Assembly: GCF_023091745.1 (NCBI RefSeq)
Contig: NC_068935.1
Location: forward strand, 3,363,001-3,427,000
Source of the DNA: Budorcas taxicolor
Lineage: Eukaryota > Chordata > Mammalia > Artiodactyla > Bovidae
Length of the DNA stretch: 64,000 nucleotides
Direction of reading: 5' to 3'
Shown: positions 24,704 through 35,937 of the stretch, piece by piece
Layout: each line of letters opens with the position of its first letter
Numbering within the stretch: position 1 is the stretch's first letter
Program-made: the position numbers and the translations under genes
The notes under the pieces: model-generated
Told to the model about the DNA's origin: nothing
Seen by the model: the letters and a program-made list of their open reading frames with translations, nothing else
The model's database searches: none

Positions 24704-26633
24704 TGCTGGGGTCCAGCCCCGGTGGATCCAAGGTGATTCAAAGGTGGGAACACAGTCAGCGTGCTTGGAAATAACTTATTTAATTACAGATAGAGAGGGA
24801 TTAGAAAATTAGCAGAGAAAAAGAGGCTGAATAACTTGGTTTACATGGAATACCAATCACCGCCTACGTAGGCCACAGGCGTCTTCCTGTCCTCCTGAAG
24901 GAGAGGAGGCACTGAGGCCTCCCCGGTCCGATCTTAGAAGCCCAGGTAAAATTAGTAGGCTTGGTGGGTACCCATGCACCAGATGGGAATTCGGCCAGAA
25001 AATAGTAGGAGAGAAAAAGGCTGAATAACTTGGTTTATGTGGGATACCAATAAAATTCCAAGACAAGGAATTTGCACCATCTATGTTGGGCCACCGGCGC
25101 CACTTGAATATCACAAGGTGCCCCTCCTTGGGCTCCTTCTCACGTGGGCTTGAAAGCCGGGAAAAGTAAGTAGACATGGTGGGCACCCACGCTCCAGATG
25201 AGAATTAAGCCAGAAAAACAGGGAGCAAGAAAGAACGACATGAGGGAATCAGTCTTTCTGGAAACTGATCCCATTTCTTTATTTTTGGGTTTGCTTATAT
25301 ACCTTTTGTTACACGTAGGGATGAATACAGAATCACACGGGGGTCAGCAGTCCTGACCTTTATCAAAATCAGGTACTTTACATAAAAAAAGATCTTAGGG
25401 GTTTTACATCATCTTCTGGCCATGAGACCTGCTGACATTTTATGACCCTTTCTTTCTGATAACCAAAAAACTTATTTTTTCCAAGGGTGTTTTTTCTTAA
25501 ACCAGGCACCACCCTCCAAATAAAGTTGTATTCCTATAGAGTGAGGGTGTAGTGAGTTACAATCAAGAAAGGAATTTATTTAACCCAAGGTTAACATGAT
25601 TAATCTTAAAAGTTAATACTTATTTCTCCTATATGTTAGTTATATTCATTATAAGGGCAGGGAATATGGAGATTTAGCAGCAAACATCAGCCCAACAAAT
25701 GAAAACCCTTCACCAATGTTCCCCTTAAGATCTATTTAGTCTTAAGATAGTGATAAAGTTACATTTTTACATAGCAAGGACACAGTGATTTATAACAAAG
25801 TACAGTGATCTATAACAAAAGAGAAAATTCATTAATTCAAAAAGTCTAGTATTGCTAACCTTAAAAACTACTATATTTCCTTTTCTATATTCCAAATACA
25901 TTAATTAATATATTCCCAGGTGCCTAAGGATATGGAGGCCTGGTGGCAATCATTGACTCAATAATGAGAAAAGCCCTATGCTAATTAAGACTCTCAAAAT
26001 ACTCCAAAACTCTCTGTGCTGTTTATGGTTGAGAGGTAGTAAACAATCATGTGCGTAGTGGCAGGAGTATGGATAATCCTGTCACACAATCTAGTTTGCC
26101 AGCAGAGAAGTTTGACCTGAGACACCCTTGTCACACCAAGGGCAGGGAATTAGCAGCAACTATTGGCACAACAAATGAAAAACCTTTCACCAATATAATT
26201 CCTAACCAACCCACTATACTAATAATTTCTAACTTCCCAAAAGAATTTGCCTTTAGTAAGTCTAAAACATCTCGTGCCTCTCAGGTCGGGAGGCTGTAAA
26301 CAATCACATGTGGCCAGACGAACCTATACAGGTGGGCTAGATAACCTTCAGAGGAGTCCGTAAGTTGAAACACTCTTGTCACGCCCAGGAATTTTTATTG
26401 CCTTGGAGCTGCACATTTACTCCTTCTCCAAGAGAATAGGTGGCGGACAGCCCCCGCCATAAAGTCAGAGGTGTAGACGAGAGGATGAAAGAGTAAAGTA
26501 GATAGACTCTGGTTTTGGGGGTAGATGCTCGGGAACAGGGGATTTCCTGAGGCTTGATGACACCTTTGTGTATGCCAAGCCTCCTTCCTCATGGCTTTTG
26601 CATTGGCAGAGTTCCTCACGCTGGCTCCCGGCA
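24704..26633 (-). mobile_element. Solo LTR, class II ERV type (BTLTR1-like), enlarged
   Basis: A 1930-bp solo long terminal repeat, reversed, with TG...CA ends and a 6-bp TSD 'tatata' (24698-24703, 26634-26639), as expected for betaretrovirus-like (ERVK) integration. It shares its ends with the LTRs at 43901-45253 and 56848-58107 ('ccagggctggaccc' side and 'ggagccagcrtgaggaa' side) but is 580-670 bp longer. Part of the excess is a tandem duplication of ~195 bp (24824-25018, 25019-25222). No gag, pol or env sequence is present. The family name is from memory. Confidence 0.9.
24824..25222. repeat. Tandem duplication inside solo LTR
   Basis: Two units of ~195 and ~204 bp, each running from 'ggctgaataacttggttta' through 'aggccac...ggcg'-like text to 'gaatt.(a/c)ggccagaaaa'-like text. 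They are diverged from each other, so the duplication is not recent. Confidence 0.85.
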
Positions 26634-26651
26634 TATATATATATATTTGCT

Positions 26652-26925
26652 GCTGCTGCTGCTAAGTTGCTTTAGTTGTGTCCGACTCTGTGCGACCCCA
26701 TAGACAGCAGCCCACCAGGCTCTGCCATCCCTCGGCTTCTCCAGGAAAGAACACTCAAGTGGGTTGCCATTTCCTTCTCCAATGCATCAAAGTGAAAAGT
26801 GAAAGTGAAGTCGCTCAGTCATGTCTGACTCTTAGCAACCCCATGGACTGCAGCCTACCAGGCTCCTCCATCCATGGGATTTTCCAAGCAAGAGTACTGG
26901 AGTGGGGTGCCATTGCCTTCTCCAG
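26652..26925 (-). mobile_element. Bov-A2 SINE with 11-bp TSD
   Basis: A reversed Bov-A2 dimer flanked by 'atatatttgct' (26641-26651 and 26926-26936). It landed in the TA-rich target immediately next to the solo LTR's right end. Confidence 0.96.
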
Positions 26926-27025
26926 ATATATTTGCTAGTATAACACAAATCAAACATGAGATATTTCGAGATGTTTTCTAAGATAGCCTAGAGAAATTTT
27001 GGGAATTCCATCCATCTGCGTGCAT

Positions 27026-27046
27026 GCACACTCACACACACACACA
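27026..27046. repeat. (CA)n microsatellite
   Basis: A short imperfect CA-dinucleotide run next to an L1M fossil. Confidence 0.85.
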
Positions 27047-27740
27047 TGGATAAACTCCATTTGTTTATATTCACATGTTGATAGACATTTTTCTCACTTT
27101 TGAGCTATTGTGAAGAATTCAGCTATAAACATTTGTGTACAAGAGATAGGTTTTCATTTTTCTTGGGTAGATCCTAAGAGTGGATTTGTTAGATAATATT
27201 GTGAATATATGTTAATCTTTGGAAGAAACATCACACTTTTCTAAAGTAGTTTGCTATTTTATATACCCATTATTAATATATGAAAATTCTCATTTCTCCA
27301 CGTTCTCACCAACACACATGATTATATATGTATGTTTATTATAGTTATTCAAGTGGGTTTGAAGTAGTATTCTATTGTGGCTTTACTATGCATTCCCCTC
27401 ATGATTAATGTCATAATCATGTTATGCATCTTTGTCTGTGCTTATTGACCATTTCAATATCTTTTTTTATAAAATTGTTATTCATATCTTTCCCTCATTT
27501 TTAATTGGGTTACTTGCTTTCTTATAATTGAACAGTAAATATTCTTCATGTATTCTGACTGCAAGTTCACTATTGGATGTTATATTATTTGAAAATATTT
27601 TCTCCCAGTGTGTGACCTTCCTTCTTGTTTTCTCAATGGTGTCTTTTGAAATGCAAAGTTTTAATTTTGATGAAGTTTAATATAACAAACTTTTCTTTTA
27701 CTACTTTTGTTTTTGGTGTCCTATTTTTAAATTAATGACT
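27047..27740 (-). mobile_element. Fossil L1M, ORF2 3' region/3' UTR
   Basis: Old L1 in reverse orientation, recognised from strings such as 'agctattgtgaagaattcag', 'ccacgttctcaccaac' and 'tgtgaccttccttcttgttt'. Heavily diverged and non-coding. Confidence 0.8.
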
Positions 27741-28009
27741 GAGAATTCAAGTGCTATCATATATTTTTGGCTCATTCATATGTGACCACAAAGGTACACA
27801 TAGGTTTTTATGCCAAATATCATTCTCTGTAAGGGAAATCAACTGAATATGAGGACTGTAGTTTAATCACTTTCTGAATCCTCAGGAGAAAGCGCTTTTC
27901 TAAGGCATTCTAGACACCAAATAGTTTTCAACTTCAAATTGCCGTAAACTCCATAGACTGTGAAACTCCTTGGTCCTTTAAATGCTGGAACATCTCAGGA
28001 TTTAGTGCT

Positions 28010-28265
28010 GATCTCCCTTGGCTCCTCATTTTGTTCTCTTCATGATATCTTACCCCTTTCTGCATCCAGGCTAAGATTGGTAATCACCTCCTCAACTGCC
28101 TAAACAGCCTTTGTTTAACTCTGACTATATTTACATTATAATGGAGCATGCATTACAAGCCTATCACCATCCTACTGTTAGTTCATGGAAATACTCTATT
28201 CATCCTTGTACAGACAAATCCATGTATAGTGCCTGACACATGAAGGCTCAAAAATATTTATTACA
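28010..28265 (+). mobile_element. Possible L2 LINE 3' end (fossil)
   Basis: Text resembling the L2 3' terminus: 'aatcacctcctcaactgcct' and 'tagtgcctgacacatgaagg' followed by 'ctcaaaaatatttatt'. Similarity is from memory and weak. Confidence 0.45.
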
Positions 28266-29078
28266 TACTCAAAATAGGCCCATATTTCCAGCTTCATCTC
28301 CTATCATGTTTCCTTATAAACAGTTCCCCAGCTACACTACTGTTGCTCAAAGAACAAATTTAATTTTTGTGCATACTGCTTTCTCTGCCTGAGATACCAT
28401 TAGTCCCCTTTCTCTGTCCAATGTTGATTACGTGCTTTGGCTGACTGTTTGAAATCATTGAATTTATACAAGTGCTATACTCTTTCTTAAGGTTCCTCTC
28501 TGACAAGCCTAGGAATGCTTATTAAGGCTGGAATAGACAATCTATTAGGAAGCAATATCTACAGAGAGAAGGCACAGATAATTTGGATATTATATTGTCA
28601 GGGGATAAAATGAAGCCTTGATTACCAGAGGTTGAGAAAACAAAGTAAAACAAACCTGTGAAGTTGATTGCAGGCGGAGAGTCCACACTGGCAGAAGACT
28701 AAAATGGACATTGGCAGATAGAAAAAAATAAAGAACTGCCAGATAAGGATTATCGCTCCTCACATTCACAAAAGTACTGCGAACTATACGGTTCAAGATT
28801 CTAAAGCCTGCCATTTGCATGAATAAAGAAAAAGCAACTGGATGGGCATAAATCCTTGATATTTGGATTCTTTAGCTACTGTCACTTAAAGCAGGTAATA
28901 CTTCTGTACAGAAGCAAATCACTGCTGAAGAAAAGAGTGAAAAGTCTAAAATTAGCTTACAACTGACTACTGATTCACCATATTCCATTTCTCACTAACC
29001 AAAGCAGTACTCATCTTCATCTTTTTATTTTGGTCCAGAAGACATCCTTGTGAGTTTGTATTTTTCTTCTTATATCCG
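28266..29078. other. Non-repetitive intergenic DNA
   Basis: About 810 bp. A 76-codon - strand ORF (28590-28820) has no domain I recognise. Nothing else supportable. Confidence 0.55.
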
Positions 29079-29092
29079 ATTCCTCTAATTCT

Positions 29093-29356
29093 CAGTTCAA
29101 TTCAGTTCAGTCACTCAGTCGTGTCCGACTCTTTGCAACCCCATGAATTGCAGCACGCCAGGCCTCCCTATCCATCACCATCTCCTGGAGTTCACTCAAA
29201 CTCACGTCCATAGAGTCAGTGATGCCATCCAGCCATCTCATCCTCTGTCGTCCCCTTCTCCTCCTGCCCCCAATCCCTCCCAGCATCAGAGTCTTTTCCA
29301 ATGAGTCAACTCTTTGCATGAGGTGGCCAAAATACTGGAGTTTCAGCTTTAGCATC
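29093..29356 (-). mobile_element. BovB LINE 3' end with 14-bp TSD
   Basis: A short reversed BovB tail encoding the RT C-terminus ('GRRRRGRQRMRWLDG', 'VMDREAWRAAIHGVAKSRT' on -). It is flanked by 'attcctctaattct' (29079-29092) and 'attcctctagttct' (29357-29370), a TSD with one mismatch. Its low divergence suggests a fairly young, 5'-truncated insertion. Confidence 0.95.
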
Positions 29357-29370
29357 ATTCCTCTAGTTCT

Positions 29371-29906
29371 AGATATACCTAAATCCTCTCTTGTCTTAGG
29401 ACCTGACTCAAGGGTTTCACTGGAGCAGCATTAGCCTTCCTTTGTCCATCTCTGTCAGGTGATTCTCAATACAACTTCAATTAGCATTGATTATATTCTT
29501 GAATACTTTCTGCATGTCTTATGCACTTTGCACAAAACTCTGTAATTGTCACTCTGCAACTATTCTGTCTGTGATCAGCTTGGATTGTGTGTGTTGTAAC
29601 TGGAAGGGGATTAAACATGAGACACAAGGACTGTAAGCTTTATTTTTAAGTGTGTTTTCCTTTACAAAATCAGGAATTACATTTGCAAAATAATCACAAC
29701 TGGAAAATTATTAGTCCATGTATTTTTCCCTAGAGGAGATATGTGAAAAATTATTTATGAGGCAAAAAATGTACCACAGAAATAAAACATCTTCTCAGTA
29801 CTTTTATTTCTTAGGCTAAAGACAAGAGTCTATGAATATTTAAATACAGATGTTTCTTTGACCCAACAAAAAGAACTAGAAAGAAGTTCACATTAAGTAC
29901 TACAGC
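29371..29906. other. Non-repetitive intergenic DNA
   Basis: About 540 bp; no gene or repeat recognised. Confidence 0.55.
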
Positions 29907-30237
29907 TGGCTCTCTGTATCTGAAGATTCAACCAAATTCAGATTGAAAATATTTGGAAAAAATTCTAGAAACTTCCAAGAAGCAAAAATTGAATTTGTTG
30001 TGTGCTGGCAACTATTTCCATAGCTGTAAATCCATAAATAAATTGTAAATGGATAAATAATTTACACTGTATTAGGTATTATAAGCAATCTAAAGATGAT
30101 TTAAAGTATACAAGTGGATGCTTGGTTATATGCAAATTCTATGACATTTTGTATAGGGGACTTGAGCATCCATGGATTTTGTTATCAGAAGGGAGTCCTG
30201 GAATTAGTCCCCAGGGATACTGAGGGATGACTGTATA
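29907..30237 (+). mobile_element. Fossil Tigger/MER-type DNA transposon
   Basis: Starts 'cagctggctctctgtatctg' and ends 'ggatactgagggatgactgt' followed by 'a', with TA dinucleotides at both ends as expected for a Tc1/mariner-superfamily TA target. The right half ('gacttgagcatccatggatt') matches the fragment at 1812-1967. About 330 bp, non-autonomous. Confidence 0.8.
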
Positions 30238-32322
30238 TGAATTGAGTAATCAGATATTCTTTATAAGTCTTCAAAGAGCATTAAACACACATACTTCTTA
30301 TGTGTATAAGTTGATTCCATATATTTATTCATATCTATATTTACACAACAAGAATATCTAACTCTATTTCTGTGATTTATATGCAAGTATATATTCATGT
30401 ATAAGCAATACAAATTATTAATTAAAAAAAAAGCCCCTCCACCAGTGACTTATAAACAAACAAATTAAAAAAATGTGAGTTGGCAGGTCAAGTTTCTTTC
30501 CCTCTACCGAAAAGTTAAAGTCAAAAAAATAAATAATTCTATGAGGGAAAATATCAAAATAGTCTACAAACTTCAAAGATTTTAATAAACTCAAAGGGTG
30601 TGGGCAGCTCTGGCCTATATATAAAAATAAATAAATAAAAAGCAATTTTGGAATATTTTTATTTGTACATCCATAGGGTACTCCCATTCTTTGACATGAC
30701 ACTGGCTAATTTGAAGGTGAAGAGGGAAAAAAAAGAAATACAAGGTCATATACTATTGTTCCAGTATTCTTCAGGTTATGTATAGGTGTTTGGGGAATGG
30801 ACTCTCATTCTTTCTGGGGTAGATCCAACTCAAACCTGCAACCAGGAAGTCTTTGTGGCTCTCAGAATTCTAAGGAAGACCAGGAGGCACAGAGGGCATC
30901 TCAGTAGACTCCCCTTTATTATATACTGCATATTGTTCAGTACATAGTGATGGAGGATGAATCTTCCTCTCTACCAATTCTTCTTTTAAAAAAACTTTAA
31001 ATATGTATATCTGAGATTAGCATGATTGAACTGCCTGTTTAAGTGGTATTATCAAGAGAAAGGCATATTTTAATACCTACACATGTCACATTAAGCAGTT
31101 CTTGAAACTGCCATGTTTATGTGGTCTTCCTACAACCTGGCACATTTGTCTCTTCTTATGCAGATGGCAAAAAGTTATTTTTAAATAGCTCTCATGTAGC
31201 TAGAAGTCTGGAAGCTGGATTCAGTTGTTAAAGACCTTTGACATCAAATTAACTTTAGTCTATGTCCAGTGAACTACATTTAGCTGTGTCACTATTTGGA
31301 TGTACTCAAAGTTAGTAGAGAACAGTACAACCTAAATGATCATCTTTCAATCTATCTGCTAGCCCTCTCAACTTAATTGAAGTAATGGGCACTGGCAGTC
31401 TCTGTGGAAAATGAAGAGGAAAAAGACTAAGGGAAATCTCACTTTATCAAACAACCAACTAGACCAAGTATGTCAAACACATGCATTTTCATTTCACTAA
31501 AGAGAACAGGTTCAACAGAGCATTAAAGAACATATTACCACAGAGACAGGTCTATGTCAGCATATCAAATCAGGATACTTTCCTGATTTATGGGTACCAC
31601 ATCATCCTTCTGCCAAGGTTGAGTCCCATGAGAAGAGAGGCAGATTGACTATTAAGGCATATGTCATCTTTCATTTTTCCCCCATTCTCCAACAATTGTA
31701 AATGAGATACTAACATCTAAGGGGTGATCAAATTAAGAGCTATAAATACTGCAGGCATGGGCTAGATCTCAGTAAAACAAACCTAAGTCGTGTATACCAT
31801 GCTCCTGAAAATACAAATATTATGACAGTCTGCATGTATTATAGCACTCGGTCTCCCTACCCTCAAAGCAGCAAACCCTGACTTTATATCTCTAGCTTCT
31901 GTGTCACTTGTTCTGTGATTTATGTTGTTTGCTTTTACAAGCAGTCCACGTTTGTAAAAATACCTTTGATGACTGTCCGGGTGCCTAACATTTATTCATT
32001 CATTTATCCACTTCCTAACAAAGAAATCTCCAGTTCCTTCAATTCTTCAATGTACATATTTTGATTTAATGTGAAATAAGAATAAATTACTAGTCAGAAT
32101 TATGGATACTGTATTGCTCATAAGGAAAGTTAACATTAGGAACCTGATGCCAATATTTCAGTACCTAAAATACATTAAGTTGTGTGGCACCATTGCCATG
32201 GGAAACTAAAGCTAAACAGTATAGATTTTAATTTCTTTAGACAAGACAGTAGAAAGAAGTCATTTTAAAACATTTTAGACAGCTAAAGATCATGGATCAT
32301 GTGTGGGAGAAGAGTACGTCAG
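30238..32322. other. 2.1 kb without young repeats
   Basis: No SINE, BovB or LTR. I see A-rich tracts near 30422 and 30620 and short ORFs only (for example 30418-30702 on -, low complexity). No exon, tRNA or known ncRNA can be supported. Confidence 0.5.
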
Positions 32323-32597
32323 TGCTGCTGCTGCTGCTAAGTCACTTCAGTCGTGTCCGACTCTGTGTGACCCCACAGACGTCAGCCCACCAGGCTCCCC
32401 CGTCCCTGGGATTCTCCAAGCAAGAACACTGGAGTGGGTTACCATTTCCTCCTCCAATACATGAAAGTGAAAAGTGAAAGTGAAGTCACTCAGTCGTGTC
32501 CGACTCTTAGCGACCCCATGGACTACAGCCCACCAGGCTCCTCCATCCATGGGATTTTCCAGGCAAGAGTACTGGAGTGGGTTGCTATTGCCTTCTC
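32323..32597 (-). mobile_element. Bov-A2 dimeric SINE
   Basis: A reversed Bov-A2 with leading (GCT)n (32323-32338), two Bov-A units and the 'gtgaaaagtgaaagtgaagt' linker. The flanks share only 'cagtg'. Confidence 0.95.
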
Positions 32598-33172
32598 AGT
32601 GGACATAATCATTTTCATTAGGGGACAAGGAGTAGATACAATCTTTTTAGAAATATTCTTTTTTTACTGCCTCACAAGTAATTATAGGAATGATGCATTG
32701 TCTTTTGGTAACCAAGATGACACTACTGACCCAAGATCAGTAGGTTAAATGCTTTGAATTGTGTATCCAGAAATGAGCACTGTCTTTTCACTGGTTCATT
32801 TACATGTAGCCCTCTGACCCAGCATCCCCAGGAACAAGCATTTGCAAGGTTAAGGACTAGGGTCATGAGTGCAGCCTGTAGCCATGTAATTGAATAAAGC
32901 TAACCAGCCCACGAAGGGGTCAAAACTATGACATCAGCCACAGCCTAATTAGAAAAAGAGCCACCCGGTAAATAAGCCATCAGGGTGTCTCATTAATTTA
33001 GAAACACAGAGGGTAAAATGCCCCTAAGATTCTCATTCTAGTGAAAGCAGGAGCTAAATGGAGCTTTGGCTTCTTTGTGGTTATTTCAATTGGTTTACAA
33101 ATGACCCCCAAATAAGAAAATTCCAATAGCACAGCCTCTTCCATAAGAAGATAGGTCAGATCCCCAAAGGGA
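32598..33172. other. Non-repetitive intergenic DNA
   Basis: About 575 bp. An 'aataaa' at about 32895 and neighbouring text could be part of an old LTR, but I cannot assign it. Confidence 0.45.
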
Positions 33173-33363
33173 AAGTGAAAGTTGCTCAGTTGTGTCCAAA
33201 TTTTTGTGATCCCACAGACTATACAGTCCATGAAATTCTCTAGGCCAGAATACTGGAGTGGGTAGCCATTTCCTTCTCCAGGTGATCTTCCTAACCCTGG
33301 GATCGAACCCAGGTCTCCCACATTGCAGGTGGATTATTTACCAGCTGAGCCACCAGGGAAGCC
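33173..33363 (-). mobile_element. Bov-tA SINE, first of a tandem pair
   Basis: A reversed Bov-tA including the tRNA-like head ('gggatcgaacccaggtctcc' B-box side and 'gagccaccagggaagcc'). Confidence 0.95.
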
Positions 33364-33481
33364 TGAGAATACTAGAGTGGGTAGCCTATCCCTTCTCCAG
33401 TGGATCTTCTTGACCCAGGAATCAAACTGGGGTCTCCTGCATTGCAGGCAGATTCTTTACCAGCTGAGCTACCATGGAAGC
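33364..33481 (-). mobile_element. Bov-tA SINE, second (partial) unit of the pair
   Basis: Directly abuts the first unit and repeats its head-proximal part ('agagtgggtagcc' through 'ccagctgagctaccatggaa'). It is truncated on the Bov-A side, so the two units form a head-to-tail tandem. Confidence 0.93.
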
Positions 33482-33599
33482 AGATCTCCAAAACTGTGGC
33501 ACAACAGCATTCAGGAAGTAATCTGCAACAGGTTCATCCTCCCAGAGGCCAGCTAAACCAAGTATTTATTAAAAATGTGGTCCTCAGAATTCTAGTGTT

Positions 33600-33965
33600 T
33601 TGTTTATTTTAACAAACATTTGGTGAGTCTCTTAAAAACAAACACACACACACAAGAAAAAAACTGTGCCAGATATTATATATATTATGCTTTGTGTTGA
33701 AACCTTTAGGTTAAGTATGGCACGGTGTCCATGAGAAGCTCACAAACAGACACATATATATGCACCTTGATGAAAATGTATAAAAGGGGTGTAAAAGGTT
33801 CACAGAGGGAAGCTATAAAGATTAGGCCAACTAGATGGGGATAGGGTGGTTGGCTGAGGAGAAAATAAAGGCATTTGAGGAAGAATGTTCAGAATGAACA
33901 AAGGCACAGGTGTGTGGAATATCTGAGATGTGGGAGCAGCTGGGGCTTCAAATAGTTTATAATTA
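33600..33965 (-). mobile_element. Probable L2 LINE 3' region (fossil)
   Basis: Resembles reversed L2: 'atgagaagctcacaaacaga', 'gaatgttcagaatgaacaaa' and 'ggcacaggtgtgtgg'. A short (CA)n lies at 33642-33655. Weak, memory-based match. Confidence 0.5.
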
Positions 33966-33979
33966 AAGTGTGAGCCAGG

Positions 33980-34000
33980 GTTTTTTTTTTTTTTTTTTTT
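33980..34000. repeat. Poly-T tract
   Basis: About 21 consecutive T with no recognisable element attached. Confidence 0.9.
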
Positions 34001-34322
34001 CCCCTAGAGTTTTTAGTTTTACCTTTGTTGTGAAATAATTCATTTTCACTAAGGTTTAATTTCATAGAGGGAGTTTTTAAAATACAGTTCCCTTTCTCTT
34101 ATCTCTAAATGATGGCAAATACACGTATTTGCAGAGAAACAAGCAGGTATTATTATTAACAATATGATTTTTTTTTAATGAGTAATTGCAGAAATTCACT
34201 GAGAACAGTATGTAGAGACAGAATCTGTGGTGTGGTGCCATGGAGGAATTAAAAAACCCTCCCCTCAAAAAATCAAATATTTGAAAGAAGACAAACACAA
34301 ATTACTCAATTATATTGGATAG

Positions 34323-34447
34323 GCAGGTCTTCCCTGGTGGGTCAGATAGTAAAGGATCTATCTGCAATGCAGGAGACCTGGGTTTAATCCCTGGGTCAGG
34401 AAGCTCCCCTGGAGAAGGGAATGGCTACCCACTCCAGTATTCTTGAT
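34323..34447 (+). mobile_element. Bov-tA SINE, 3'-truncated
   Basis: tRNA-like head plus the first part of the Bov-A body, on +, ending at 'ccagtattcttgat'. The head A-box is degenerate ('gtgggtcagatagta'). Confidence 0.93.
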
Positions 34448-34689
34448 AGGAAACATAAGGGAAAAAGTAGCTAAACTAAGCATTCAAAATATTGAGTTTT
34501 TGTCTTCAAATGGAAGGAAAAGTTAATACTCAATGTTCAGTAATCTAGACAGTTATGATGAATCTATCTACACTGACTCACCATGCTAGAAGTGAGAAAT
34601 GCAAATGACCAACAGAAAAATCCCTTATACTTATTTTAACTATGATGCAGACATGGAATAATATAACAATACCAATGCTTTCTTCTAGA

Positions 34690-35572
34690 GAGATACGCAA
34701 AATATATATCCATGCAATGTAATATTATTCAGCCATGAAAAAGAATAAAATACTGAAACATGGATGACCCTTGAAAACAGTGGGCTAAGTGAAAGCCATG
34801 AAATTAAAAGACGCTTACTCCTTGGAAGAAAAGTTATGAGCAACCTAGATAGTATATTCAAAAGCAGAGACATTACTTTGCTGACTAAGGTCCGTCTAGT
34901 CAAGGCTATGGTTTTTCCTGTGGTCATGTATGGATGTGAGAGTTGGACTGTGAAGAAGGCTGAGCACTGAAGAATTGATGCTTTTGAACTGTGGTGTTGG
35001 AGAAGACTCTTGAGAGTCCCTTGGACTGCAAGGAGATCCAACCAGTCCATTCTGAAGGAGATCAGCCCTGGGATTTCCTTGGAAGGAATGATGCTAAAGC
35101 TGAAGCTCCAGTACTTTGGCCACGTCATGCGAAGATTTGACTCATTGGAAAAGACTCTGATGGTGGGAGGGATTGGGGGCAGGAGGAGAAGGGGACGACA
35201 GAGGATGAGATGGCTGGATGGCATCACGGACTCGATGGACATGAGTCTGAGTGAACTCCAGGAGATGGTGATGGACAGGGAGGCCTGGAGTGCTGCAATT
35301 CATGGGGTCGCAAAGAGTCAGACACGACTGAGCGACTGAACTGAACTGAAGTGAAAGAAACCAGACACAAAGGGTCATAACTGTATGATTTGGGACGGTT
35401 GAGGGGAAAATGAGAAGTAACTAATTAATGAGGTACAGAATTTCTTCTCAGAGTATAAACAGTTTCTAAAATTAGCTAGTGGTAATGATCTGAACAACTA
35501 CACAGATATACTAAAGAGGTCAGAACTGGAACGGTGAATCCAATGGTATGTAAATTACATCAAAACAAAGCC
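34690..35572 (+). mobile_element. Fossil L1M 3' UTR split by a BovB
   Basis: Left piece 34690-34795 ('aatattattcagccatgaaa' and 'ggatgacccttgaaaacagt') and right piece 35358-35572 ('ccagacacaaagggtcataa', ending 'gtatgtaaattacatcaaaa'). They join smoothly as an old L1 3' UTR once the BovB at 34796-35348 is taken out. Confidence 0.85.
34796..35348 (+). mobile_element. BovB 3' end inserted in L1M, 9-bp TSD
   Basis: A 5'-truncated BovB starting at 'ccatgaaattaaaagacgct' and ending in 'actgaactgaactg'. It encodes RT C-terminal sequence ('VMYGCESWTVKKAEH', 'GRRRRGRQRMRWLDG') with one stop near 34970. TSD 'aagtgaaag' at 34787-34795 and 35349-35357. Confidence 0.95.
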
Positions 35573-35623
35573 TTTTTTAAAAAATTTTTTTAATGTTATT
35601 TTTAGATCCCTTCAACATAACCT

Positions 35624-35745
35624 GTGCTTCCCTGGTAGCTCAGCTGGTAAAGAATTATCCTGCAATGCAGGAGACCCTGGTTTGATTCCTGGGTCAGGAA
35701 GATCTGCTGGAGAAAGTATAGGCTACCCACTTCAGTATTCTTGGG
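35624..35745 (+). mobile_element. Bov-tA SINE, first of a tandem pair (truncated)
   Basis: A tRNA-like head ('gcttccctggtagctcagct') and partial body ending 'cagtattcttg'. The next SINE follows immediately. Confidence 0.93.
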
Positions 35746-35937
35746 CTTCCCTGGCGGCTTAGCTGATAAAAAAATCCACCAGCAATGCTGGAGACCTGGG
35801 GTTTGATCCCAGGGTTAGGAAGATCCCCTGGAAAAAGGAATAGCTACCTACTCCAGTATTCTGGCCTGGAGAATTCCGTGGACTATACATGGGTCACAGA
35901 GTCGGACATGACTGGGTGCCTTTCACTTTCACTTTTC
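35746..35937 (+). mobile_element. Bov-tA SINE, second of the pair (complete)
   Basis: Head ('ggcttccctggcggcttagc'), full Bov-A body and a (ttcact)n tail at about 35920-35937. The pair is a head-to-tail dimer in the opposite orientation to the pair at 33173-33481. Confidence 0.94.

Noticed and set aside
24704..26633. Possible provirus or viral gene
   Set aside because: Only LTR sequence is present; no gag, pro, pol or env motifs occur between or next to LTRs.
30418..30702. 94-codon - ORF with hydrophobic stretches
   Set aside because: The composition follows from A/T-rich low-complexity DNA; no signal-peptide-like start or domain is convincing.
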